DNA from: Allodiplogaster sudhausi
Taxonomy: Eukaryota > Nematoda > Chromadorea > Rhabditida > Diplogasteridae
Reading direction: 5' to 3'
NCBI GenBank assembly: GCA_945643635.1
Contig: CALZFC010000056.1
Location: 2,109,001 to 2,173,000, forward strand
Length of the DNA: 64,000 bases
The notes under the pieces were generated by a model that saw nothing but the letters and a program-made list of their open reading frames with translations, was not told the origin of the DNA and did no database searches. This document shows, one piece after another, positions 48,327 through 57,440 of this stretch; positions within the stretch are counted from its first letter, which is position 1, and every line of letters starts with the position of its first letter. Position numbers and translations under genes: made by a program.

Positions 48327-48624
48327 TTGCTAGAGAGTAAAGGTTTTTCTTGACTACAGCGCAGCCCACCTCTGCGCCGCTGGCATCGCGATGTTGCTGA
48401 ACCGAATGGGAAAGCCTTCGGTGACGGTGGGCGTGGATGGCTCGGTCTTCAGATTCCACCCGACCTTTCCGAAGTTGTTGGACGAGAAGATCGACCAGCT
48501 GGTCAGGGACGACCTGGAGTATCAGCTCATGCTGTCCGAGGACGGGTCCGGAAGGGGCGCTGCTCTGGTTGCTGCTGTTGCATGTCGCATGAAGAGGGAG
48601 AAGCTCAGCCCCACTTCATCCTAA
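45677..48624 (+). CDS. Hexokinase (ATP: hexose 6-phosphotransferase)
   Basis: Catalyses the first step of glycolysis, glucose to glucose 6-phosphate, in the cytosol. From ATG 45677 about ten exons give a single-unit enzyme of roughly 450 residues, the ~50-kDa type. Motifs in order: [31 protein letters not shown] (phosphate-1 loop), [35 protein letters not shown] (sugar-binding signature), [35 protein letters not shown] with the catalytic Asp, [50 protein letters not shown], and [16 protein letters not shown] plus [20 protein letters not shown] at the end (stop 48622-48624). No mitochondrial-binding duplicate half. Introns carry (GA)n (46440-46530, 46895-46950) and (CT)n. The intron joining the first exon to IHEVCKCL is assumed. 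Confidence 0.96.
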
Positions 48625-49386
48625 CCCCCCCCCCCTCCCTTAGTGCCTTCCTGTCCAGTCTTTTGCAATGTCATAGTTGTAGATTCTCGTAATGAAGCGT
48701 AGATATGTTTTGGTATTCAGCGACGTGCCTACATGTATAAATAGCGAGTAAGACGTAGAAGTATTAGAACAATTTGCGTTGTGTGTGCTGGCTTGCTAAC
48801 AGCTTTCAGTAAGATCACTTGCTCTGTTTCGCTCATTCATTTTTGTCTTTTCTTGCTTGTGCTCATTCAATTAACACGAGGAAACTATAGAGATAATGAT
48901 TTAATTTCTAGAATTTATCATACATCATGACCTTGGTAACCGAATCCAGATCCCATTTCAGTGTAATGGACGGGAAAACATGCCTCTTCTCACTTCTAAC
49001 TTGTATTTTGTATTGTTTGTGGTGAAAAGTGATTGCTAAGGGAATCCTGTAGTTCCTCAAGCACCATCGAAACCTCTCTAAGTTATTGAGATATTTCTTA
49101 TCCCGATTATTCTAGAATGATAAAGTGAAAGCCATCACTTTCGCAAGCGAAGAAATAGATTGCTAAGTGGAACGACTGTGTGCAGAGAACTGCGCAGCTC
49201 CTGCTTCCTGTCCTGCTTTGGGTCACTAAATAAAAGATATTGCATTATATTTCTACATTTCTCTGACCGAAATTTGAAATGTTTAGGGAAAATACACAAC
49301 TTTCCTTTAAGGGAGTTTTGAGATACTGTCTTTTTCTTTGGAATCTAAGTGTCACAATTCCACTGCTCTTCCCACGGGGTGTCAAG
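48625..49386. other. AT-rich intergenic sequence
   Basis: A run of 12 C follows the hexokinase stop. The rest has no supported exon. Confidence 0.6.
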
Positions 49387-49664
49387 GCGACACTTAGATA
49401 ACATTTTAGTGTACTGTTGTGTGCGCAGTGCTAAGTTTTTCGACATTCCATGAATGGCAGAGCGTGAAAAAAACGGTAACACTAAATTAAGGGACGCCAT
49501 GTTAAAAGATTTTAGTGTTGCATTAAAAATCACTAGTGCACCATGATTTCGAGTGAATACGGTAACACTAAATAGAAATATTTGAAATGTTTAGGCTCTC
49601 AGCACGATTTCCCTTTATGTCATTCTTGAGATTCTATCTTCCAAGATTTTTATCTAAGTGTCGC
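49387..49664 (-). mobile_element. Miniature inverted-repeat element A, copy 1 (278-bp core)
   Basis: Starts GCGACACTTAGATAA and ends TTATCTAAGTGTCGC, a perfect 15-bp inverted repeat. A second copy lies inverted at 61954-62232 and is over 90% identical by eye. Similarity extends about 15-25 bp beyond the core on both sides (ATTTGCACTGCGCT, and CACGGG...TGTCAAG), so the true ends may lie outside with a longer imperfect inverted repeat. No coding potential beyond a chance ORF present in both copies. Confidence 0.85.
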
Positions 49665-49717
49665 ATTTGCACTGCGCTAACTCTCCGTGTTCCGTGTTTC
49701 AGCGAAGGGCGATGGCA

Positions 49718-50022
49718 CAGGGGTCACACCCAATATAAAAATTTGCAAGGTTTTAAGTTCACCAAATATGAGATACTACACCGCGCAACAAGTCATGAGT
49801 TTTCCGCTCAGGACCACCTCTTTGTGACATAGAAAATTATCGTTATTAGGACCCGTGTGATACACGAGCCATACTAAATTTGCTACGTGGTGTGCTTTAA
49901 AAGTGTAGTTTTCGAACGGTTGTAAATTGTTAAAGGTGGACTAGAAAATACCGTTAGGGATATTCACCCGTTCACCTGATTCACACTTTATATGGCAACT
50001 TTTGGACAGGTGTGACCCCTAT
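49718..50022. mobile_element. Miniature element B (305 bp) with 9-bp direct flanks
   Basis: Left end CAGGGGTCACACC, right end GGTGTGACCCCTAT: inverted repeats of 12 bp (AGGGGTCACACC). Both sides carry GCGATGGCA (49709-49717 and 50023-50031), a 9-bp direct repeat that looks like the target duplication; an 8-bp duplication with a hAT-type end is the alternative. No ORF. It lies 53 bp after element A copy 1. Confidence 0.85.
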
Positions 50023-50159
50023 GCGATGGCAAGGGAAAGAGAGGGTGTGAGAGTAGAGAAAAAGACAATGAGAGAGACAGAGAGAGAGAGAGGAGAGAGA
50101 AAGATAGTGAGAGAGGGAGAGCGAGTGAGAGAGAGAGAGAGAGAGAGTAGTAGAGTGCA

Positions 50160-51086
50160 ATGGGGCTGTCGATTGAAGACAATGAGAGTGATTGGTGGTC
50201 GTGAATGTCGTGACAACTCAGAGGAAACCTCATTTTGATTGTAGTTCCTGATAAGGGAGACATTGCGCGACAGCGATTCGCAGATTCACTTCTTCCAGCT
50301 GGTTCGTCTCTCTCTCTCATTCTCTCTCTTTCTCTCTCCCTTTCTCTCTCCCTTTCTCTCTCTCTCTCGTTTTCTCTCTCTCACTCTTTCTCTCTCCCCC
50401 TCCCATTCTTCCTCTCTATTTCGTGCTCTTTCTCTCTCTCCCCGTCTTCATCGCTCAGTTCTGTTTCACTCGTCTCTGGAGAGAGAAGAGATGATTGCTG
50501 CAGATTGCAGTAGTGGTGGTGACAGCTGGAGTGGCAAACTTCTTTCTCTCCCGCTCTCATTCAATCTCTATCTTTCTTTACCTCTTTTCCCTCTCTCTTT
50601 CTCTCCCTTTTTTTCTACTCCGCTGAAGATATCAACACGCGATTACCCGCGTCAGCCAGTACAGCTGTTTCGCTTACACGAAACTTGGAGTAGAACGGTG
50701 AATAGGAGATTGATATGTTATGGAATGGAAGGATAGAGAGCACGAGTTAGATGAGAAATTGAAGGAATAAAGGAAATATAGAGAAGAGAGAGAGAGAGAG
50801 GCGAGGTAGAGAGGGAAGAGAGATACAGAGAGAGAAAGACAGTGAGAGAGAGGCGAGGTAGAGAGAGGATAGAGATTAAGCAGAACAAAGCCACTACTCA
50901 AATAATATGTCTGACGAGAGATACAATTTCACACAGCGCATGAAACCTGACAGCAAGAAAATTGAGGATACTGTAGAGGAAGAGTGAATGGAGCTCCCAA
51001 CAAATGTTTGCGAATGACGACAAGAGGAATAGAAGACACGTCGACAGGGACTGAAGAAGCGGCTACAGTACACCTGTTAGTGAAAC

Positions 51087-51131
<45 letters not shown>

Positions 51132-51260
51132 GAGAGAGAGTAGAAGAGCCAGAGAGGGGGAGAGCGAACTAGAGAAAAGAGACATCTGTCACTGAGAAGT
51201 GCATGATCATCTCTGTTTCTCTGGCCTTCCTTCTCTTATCGTTTCAGACGAGCGATTTAA
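50160..51260 (+). CDS. Small unidentified spliced gene
   Basis: A model from ATG 50160 (MGLSIEDNE) joins PDKGDIARQRFADSLLPA (50247-50292), DCSSGGDSW (near 50505), INTRLPASASTAVSLTRNL (50629-50688), HYSNNMSDERYNFTQRMKPD (about 50892-50974) and a basic end TRRQGLKKRLQRAI, all in phase, about 100 residues. Introns contain (CT)n or (GA)n. No family recognised; the last join is weak. A minus-strand exon reading at 50240-50290 is also open, so strand is not beyond doubt. Confidence 0.4.
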
Positions 51261-51339
51261 GAGACTCTGATCCCCTGTGCAAACTGAGTATATCTCATTG
51301 AAAGTTGTGCTACTCGATTCGTCAGCTTCGTCTCCTCTC

Positions 51340-51700
51340 TTTCCATCTGTGCTCTCCTTCTTCATTCTCTTCCTCTGTAATCTACTTTCTCGCTCTCTCC
51401 CTCTGTGCTCCCCTTCTTTTTCCATCTGCATTCTCTTCCTCTTTTTCTCTGTCTCTCCTCTCCCTTTGTACTCCCCTTTCTCTCTCTTTCTTTCTCTATG
51501 TCTCTCCTCTCCCTCTGTACTCCCCTTTCTCTCTCTTTCTTTTTCTCTGTCTCTCCTCTCCCTCTGTACTCCCCTTTCTCTCTCTTTCTTTTTCTCTGTC
51601 TCTCCTCTCCTTCTGACTCCCCTTTCTCTCTCTCTCTCTCTGTCTCTCCTCTCCGTGTGTACTCTCCTTTCTCTCTCTGCGTCCTTCCCCTCTGCTCACA
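51340..51700 (+). repeat. CT-rich minisatellite (about 53-bp unit)
   Basis: About six copies of a unit with CTCTGTCTCTCCTCTCC, CTGTACTCCCC and TTTCTCTCTCTTTC. Both strands give long false ORFs. Confidence 0.88.
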
Positions 51701-51734
51701 TTTAGTTATACCTAGCTTAGCAAGATGGGCCATG

Positions 51735-52259
51735 AAGTGCCTGTAGAATTGGCGGCAAATGCAATGGGCACACTGACAGAGTGGAGAGAGGATTGACTAG
51801 CTTCTCCCCCCCCCCTTCCCTGTCCTACCGTTCTATTCACTCTCCCCATCCCGTTTTCACTCTAATCGTTCTTCAATCCCCTCCCGCAAGCTCATTTCTC
51901 GGATTTCATTTGCATTTATGTGGGATGCGATGGAAGAAGGTCAAAGAAGAACGAATACATATCCACTAATTGTTTATTAACAGAATAAATAAGAAATACA
52001 CGATTAAAGAAAGACTTAGCACATGTAGTACGAGTAGGACTTACATAAGTATTCACTTGATGTCAAATGATGTATTACATCTCATATTTCGAATATAATT
52101 GGGAAGGAGCGCTATTTGCACTCTCTTTTCAACGGCTGGGTTTTCATTCTTTGTCTAATAAGAGTGAAGAGTCGAAAGGAAGGGAGAAGATTTGAATGAA
52201 CTTCGAAGAACTCCGCAGACCCTCGTGGTTAGACTGTTGAAGGTGCCCGAGGTACTGAG
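51735..52259. other. Spacer between convergent genes
   Basis: AATAAA at about 51983 (plus) and TTTATT at about 51973 (minus AATAAA) suit 3' ends from both sides. A 23-codon plus-strand ORF (MGHEVPVELAANAMGTLTEW...) at 51725-51796 could be a terminal exon but is not supported further. Confidence 0.45.
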
Positions 52260-53447
52260 TTAACTGCTGGCAGAGAAAGAAGAAGACTGAGAAGCACGAG
52301 AAGCTCTGCGAGCAATGCCAGAGATGGAGAGCAGAGGAGGGTAGTCACTGGTCGACTTCGCACTGTTCCTGGGGGAAGTGGGCATCCGCTTCACCCGGAA
52401 TGTCGCCAGTTCCCTCCAGGTCCTCCCCAGCACATCCCTGCTCGACTCGTCTGCCCCTCAAAGGAGTCTCCGTTTCCCAATCATGATTAGCTGGTTGATA
52501 CGAAGAGATCAGAGTCGGCTTAGCACTCTTTCAATCTTCTCTCTCTTTGCTCAGTGTATTCGAGCGGGTCGTTTACAGTGCGAGAGAAGAGGAGAGACCA
52601 TGAAAGGGTGAGAGAGCGAAGACTGCGAGAGAAATGAAGATAACACGAAAGGAAGAGAGAGCGAAGACTTCTCGACTCTCCGTGTGAAGCCTCTTCCTGC
52701 GCTGTTTGCTCAACCACTCCTGCCACAATCTTCGAGCAGGCAATGAGCACCCACCAATACCACCATCCACAGCTTAATCGGAATCGGCCAGAGAGCGAGA
52801 GAGATAGATAGATAGCGAGAGAGAGAGAGAGATAGATAGATAGAGAGAGAGGACAGATGGGTGAGCAGTGAAAGAGAGGAGTGATGGCAAAAAGAGAGGA
52901 ACCACTGAGAAGGAGTTCACTGAAGGCGTCCTTGTGTCCCCCCACGGCTGCCATGTGAAGAGGAGTCAAGCCACAGATCTACAAGAAGAGGAAGAAAAGA
53001 ATAAGAATGAGTGGCTGTTTCCCTCTCACCGTCCGTCCATTCACATCCGCACCCTCGTTGACGAGGAAGGAAATGACGTGGAGATGACCACGGCGGGCTG
53101 CGATGTGAAGGGCACTCTCGTGTTGGGTGTATCGAGGTGACCAGTTCAGCAGTGACGGCTTAGCATGAGAGAGATATAAGAGAAAGAGAGAGATGGAATA
53201 AGAGTGGGAGTGTGTGTGAGGGAGAGAGAGAACAGGGAAGCTAACATGTTTAGACAGCAGAGACTGTACAGTATCCAGGTCTCCTTCGGTGCAAGCACGC
53301 AGCCATCTCTGCCAGAAGATCGAGTCGCTGTCCTCCGTAGATTCCTTAATCACTCGCGATTACGAATACCTTTACCTTTGGATGAATTGGGATTCTCTTT
53401 CTTTTTTTTTCATCAAATTTCCAGTCCTTGGCCTTTTCTGCCTCCAT
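52260..53447 (-). CDS. Small ankyrin-repeat protein, 222 residues
   Basis: Six minus-strand exons (53376-53447, 53246-53344, 53030-53158, 52903-52978, 52677-52772, 52260-52456) join in phase to exactly 223 codons with the stop. N-terminus MEAEKAKDWKFDEKKRKRIP; then repeats: WLRACTEGDLDTVQSLLSKH, SALHIAARRGHLHVISFLVN + EGADVN, and GLTPLHMAAVGGHKDAFSEL; then a Lys/Arg-rich helix LWQEWLSKQRRKRLH and a Ser-rich tail ISGIARRASRASQSSSFSAS. Ankyrin repeats bind partner proteins; the partner is unknown. A similar plan is seen in ANKRD54-like adaptors, but I cannot assign orthology. Intron 1 (53345-53375) is 31 nt. Sense-strand introns are CT-rich. Confidence 0.8.
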
Positions 53448-53924
53448 CCCTTTGCTAATTGTTATAAACATATCGCAACCCTTTTCTTTTTTGCACCACC
53501 GCGCTTGAACGAATCGGACTCCTTTCTACCAAGGACAAAAGTAAGTAGTTGTCAGAGAGATTCTTCAAAGGCCATGTGCCCAAATCGTTCTTCCATCCAA
53601 TGAAAGAGTCTGTAATGGAGACTAGAATAATCCGGTGAGAGGATGAATGGGAAAGACTGAAGAGTACGAAATGGAAGAATCCCTTTTCCGTGCTTCGTCT
53701 GTTAAGTGAATGGAATGGTCAGATACTCTCGAGGATCTCTTCCTTCAGAGTCCTCCCAATCTTTCCTTTCTCCTTTCATACTCGGAATGCGCCTCTCAAG
53801 TGTGTAGCGGAGTCTTCTCTCTCCTTTCATCAGATGAAGAGTCGGCCGTGGGAAATCGGTCATGACTAACTAACGACAGCCAACAATCGAGAAGAAGAAG
53901 GGAGAGACAAGCTCCCCCCTCAAA
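53448..53924. other. Upstream region of the ankyrin gene
   Basis: No supported exon. It separates the ankyrin gene start from the 3' end of the next minus-strand model. Confidence 0.45.
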
Positions 53925-54207
53925 TCATACGGTAGTTCGAGTGTATTCCGACTTGGACTGAGAGTGGGAATGGGAGTGCCACTGCTTCTTCACTCTTCTC
54001 CTGTTTGCACTCCTCACATCATTGCGATCGTTTTCACATCAAGAGTATCAATATGGCGAGTTTAAGCAGGAGAGAGAGCATGGAGGGGAGAAAGATTCAG
54101 AGAAAGAGAAGGAAGTGTGGTGGCGATTGAATGGATGACCATCCTGCCAGTCCCTCATAACTTGATTTGATGTGACGTCCCGGGTTCCTGCCCTCGCTTT
54201 TGTCTCT
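53925..54207 (-). CDS. Two terminal exons of an RS/basic protein, partial model
   Basis: Exons 54140-54207 and 53925-54012 join at phase 2 and read RDKSEGRNPGRHIKSSYEGL, AGWSANRRRVKKQWHSHSHS and QSKSEYTRTTV before a stop at 53925. Both borders are clean GT...AG. A possible upstream exon ending at a strong GTAAGT (near 54287) would overlap the plus-strand ORF at 54228-54466, so only the 3' end is given. Function unknown. Confidence 0.4.
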
Positions 54208-54227
54208 CTTGCTTCTTCACCATTCAC

Positions 54228-54466
54228 ATATTAGAGAGCACAGAGAGTTCTCTTTAGAGCATATCGCTCGGGAGAAACTTACAGAGAATCTTAAAGAATC
54301 CAGCCAAGCACGAGATGCCAAGAAGCTCCATGCTCAGGAAGAGAAGAAGACCGAAGGAAGAACATTGTCAAGCGGCACTTCCATATCCTTACTCGAGCAC
54401 AAACTAAAAGAAGCCCGCCAGCTATTCATATTCATGCCAAGAATACTGTACTTGCGGAATCTTTGA
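54228..54466 (+). CDS. Lys/Glu-rich open exon, unresolved
   Basis: Plus-strand open stretch with coiled-coil character (LEHIAREKLTENLKESSQAR, SISLLEHKLKEARQ) after an AG acceptor at 54226-54227 and ending in a stop at 54466. No start or neighbouring exon found; may be antisense noise to the minus-strand model. Confidence 0.25.
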
Positions 54467-54498
54467 CAAAACTATAAGGAACTAAATCATTAATTACT

Positions 54499-54720
54499 TC
54501 ACGCCTCCAAAAGGTCTTGTATTTCTTCTGTACCTATCTCCCCACTGTTCTCGTTCTCTTCCTCTCCACACATGATGTCTCTAGCGTTTCTTTTGCCCCC
54601 TCTCCGTTTCTTTCCTTTCTCTCCAAACACGTTGTCTCTAGCGTTTCTTTTGCACCCTGGCCGTCTCTTCTCTTTCTCTGCACACATGTAGTCTCTCGCA
54701 CTTCCTCAATGATCCTGGCG
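54499..54720 (-). CDS. Minus-strand exon with 57-bp coding repeats, unresolved
   Basis: Reads KRNARDNVFGEKGKKRRGG, KRNARDIMCGEEENENSG and EIGTEEIQDLLEA to a stop at 54499. Three copies of a 57-bp unit underlie it, and a second minus-strand frame is open too. Could be the 3' exon of a gene starting above 54720. Confidence 0.3.
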
Positions 54721-54740
54721 TCATTCATCTCTCACTATGT
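54570..54740. repeat. Three copies of a 57-bp unit
   Basis: GTCTCTAGCG/GTCTCTCGCA recurs at 54577, 54634 and 54691, a period of exactly 57 bp, with degenerate sequence between. Confidence 0.85.
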
Positions 54741-55020
54741 TCCTTAATGTGCATCCACATCAACAGTATCTCATTGTTGTAAAGTGAGAAGAATCCCACC
54801 CAAGAAACTGTCTGCCACACAATTGTTGGAGTAGTTAAGCAAATAGCGTTCGAGGATATATTGTCATGCGCATTAATGGAGACTGAAAATGACCGAGGCA
54901 GAGTGAAAGTGAGACTGCAGCTGCTCCAATAATGCCTCCTTCTTCAGTCTGCCTCCTCTTCCCTCCACTGAACAGAGAATAGGAGAAGACGTCAAATCGA
55001 ATCGTCCGATTTGTGAGAGC

Positions 55021-55118
55021 ATGAAGATAAAAAGAGAGGATCAGACCCAGATGAACATAGGGAAGCAAGGGGCTGCAAGCATGCGACTGTCGGAATCCTG
55101 CTGTGAAATCTGCTTTAT

Positions 55119-55149
<31 letters not shown>

Positions 55150-55292
55150 GCTCTCTCCCTCTTTTTCTCTCTCTCCAAGCGACAGGTGCCAAGGTGGGAG
55201 ACACACTTAAGGCCATCCACGCGATCGGTCCCTCGCTGTCTCGGACTCGTCCTCAGCTTTTCATTGACCAGCTCTCTTCTCAGAAGGACTGA
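55021..55292 (+). CDS. Two-exon small protein, unidentified
   Basis: ATG 55021 reads MKIKREDQTQMNIGKQGAAS and MRLSESC to a phase-1 donor near 55109; a (CT)n intron ends in CGACAG at 55187; exon 2 reads AKVGDTLKAIHAIGPSLSRT and RPQLFIDQLSSQKD with stop 55290-55292. The second exon has clear coding character; the first is less sure. No family recognised. Confidence 0.4.
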
Positions 55293-55489
55293 GTCGCGCA
55301 CCATCTACTCCGTCTAGTTATGTTGACTGTCGTGTTATATTCTACGAGGGAGGCGGCCACCCCTTCCAGTCCCTCAGAATAGCCGCCATTCTAAGGCTGC
55401 CAGCTATTTTGCATGCATACAAGCACGGCTGACACGATTCCAGCGAGGACAGTGGGGTGAGCGACGAAGAAATGGCCAGAGAAAGATGA

Positions 55490-55596
55490 AGAGAACTAGA
55501 AAAGGAAAGGGGAAAGAGGGAGGCCGAGTGAGAGAGAGAGAAAACGAGAGAGAGAGAGAGAGAGAAAGAGAGAGGGAGAGAGAGAGAGAGAGAGTA
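55490..55596. repeat. (GA)n microsatellite
   Basis: Purine run of about 100 bp on the plus strand, with AGAGAGAAAACGAG interruptions. It separates two small plus-strand models. Confidence 0.9.
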
Positions 55597-55678
55597 CTGC
55601 AAGAGTGTGCACATCCCGCCCTCACCCCGTGCTTAGCGAATAAACAAAGGATTAACGGAGATATGGGCGACGAATGAG

Positions 55679-56072
55679 AAGGGAGCGGTCTCAAAGCGGA
55701 GCTTCTTTCTGTGGTGCCGAAAGACTGGCCATCTATCATGAGAATCTCCGATTCAAAGAAAGTCAATCTCGAAGACAACTTCTTGCCGATCCAAAACGAA
55801 GCATCAATTTTGCTCTCTCAATGCAGACACAACCACAAACAATTGTCAATGAGTAGATCGGCCAAGGAAATATAATTTCCTTCTGTCAGCCTGGACAAAG
55901 CGGTCGACGCTCGCATCCATGCAAAGGGAAAACATACCGGAAATAGTATTTTCTCAAGGAGGAAATCGTATATCTCTCTCATATGAGTGATTGGCCAAAG
56001 AGAAAGAGTCGCCGATTCTCATCCAGGTTGAATGGCTGTGCTAACAAGAGTGCAGATGGTTTAAGCAACTAG
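55679..56072 (+). CDS. Three-exon 3' part of an unidentified gene
   Basis: Exons 55679-55844, 55890-55967 and 56027-56072 join in phase: LKAELLSVVPKDWPSIMRIS, NLEDNFLPIQNEASILLSQC, then LDKAVDARIHAKGKHTGNSI and LNGCANKSADGLSN before a stop at 56070-56072. Acceptors TTCCTTCTGTCAG and GATTCTCATCCAG are strong. The 45-nt and 59-nt introns fit this genome. The 5' exons are missing. Another open frame beginning in the last exon (WFKQLEEKVLLPLQLAP) could be an alternative continuation. Confidence 0.42.
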
Positions 56073-56912
56073 AAGAGAAGGTTCTTCTGCCACTACAACT
56101 AGCACCCGATGATGATACTTCATTACGCGCTGCAGTAAGCAGAGGACAGCGAGAGTGCCAGAGAGGAGAGAGGAGACAGGGTGGGCGGGTTGCGAGATAT
56201 GCACCCTTCCAATACTTCTTCACTTTCCTCTTTCGGCTGGTAGTAGGTTTAGAACCAGAGAATGGTGAGAATGAGGGAGGGAGAGAAATAGAGAGAGAGA
56301 GAGAAATAGGAAGAGAGATTGACAGTGACAATGCTTTAAAGGAAAGAAGCCGTCAATCGATAAGTCAAGCAAATCCGTGGCTAGGAGGCCCGCTCATTCC
56401 GCAAGCCGCTTCCTCTAATTGCCAATCCTAGAATCGTAAAGTTTCGCCCAATATTGCATCCAGCAGATCCCTTCGCTGCCTGGGGCGCAATCTAATGTGT
56501 CACAGATTCCTCTTCTGAAACACATGTAGAAGAGAGTGCAGTGAATTGAACTCTTCTCTTTCTTTCTCTTCATCAAACACATTCACCACTCGTCAAACAT
56601 AACTTCTAATTTCTTGCCAGATTTAAGCCTGCGATTGATCTAAAAAATTATGCCTCATAATAAAATCTCAATATTGTTCCCTTAACAGAAACTAAATGAA
56701 TGCGCGATCCTGTACGTGTTATCGTATTGTTCCTTTTTATCTGATGTTATATGAAATTTATTATATTACTATTTAAAAGATGAGGAGTTTAAAGCGTAGA
56801 ATATAGAGAAAGGTGAGCTGGAGTGGAAAGGCGACTGGCCAAGGGATGAAATGGAATCATGACTCGGGCCGGTCGACATCTCTTCGCACACTTTTCACGG
56901 CGCAGCCGTCAA

Positions 56913-57440
56913 TTATGGTGGTGCTAGCAGCATTTCATGTCCTTCCCTCCGCACCGACATATGCTCCCCTCTCCCTCCCCTCTCCAGCCACTCTCACTCT
57001 ACCGTATTCGCCTTGTCGCGTATTCTTCCGCGTTTGTCCGTGTCCTTCTTTGACAGAGTTACTCACGCACCTTTGACTTGTCCTTGGTTAGTGAGAAGCG
57101 AGCTGAAGTAGGAAAAGCCTTGGTCGGTAATAAGTCCTTCCTCACAAAGGAAATACTTTCGTATTCCGAGACAGCTGCCGATAGATTTGACACGCACTCA
57201 AACAAATTATTAGATATGAAATTAGTGGGAAAACTTCGAGATATGTACCATTTCTTGACTCGGCTCAACTGCAACTTCACTGCTCTTCCTTTCCTTGTCC
57301 TGCGGGGGAAATTGAAGCTCTTCCACTTAAACTCAGAAGAAGAAGTAGGGTAGATGAGAGAAGGGAGCAGTACCGATCCACCGCGAAGAGCGTCGAGGAT
57401 GGCAAGACTGTAGCCATCCGCCCCGCGGGAACGACGACTT
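56913..57440 (-). CDS. Minus-strand gene, 3' part, five in-phase exons, unidentified
   Basis: Exons about 57382-57440 (VPAGRMATVLPSSTLFA), 57249-57299 (DKERKSSEVAVEPSQEM), 57071-57196 (CVSNLSAAVSEYESISFVRK...), 57003-57044 (DTDKRGRIRDKANT) and 56913-56963 (HMSVRREGHEMLLAPP then stop). All are phase 0 and exact multiples of 3. Introns are 82, 52, 26 and 39 nt. Donors GTGGAT, GTACAT, GTGCGTGAG and GTAGAG. The protein is charged and soluble; no family recognised. The plus strand is also open at 57078-57353, which I take as the shadow. Confidence 0.48.

Noticed and set aside
49345..49533. ORF shared with 62086-62355
   Set aside because: It is the same stretch of miniature element A in both places and ends at different stops outside it. 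No evidence it is a gene.
53281..53603. Plus-strand ORF over the ankyrin gene 5' exons
   Set aside because: It is the complement of two ankyrin exons whose minus-strand junction keeps frame over six exons to an exact whole number of codons.
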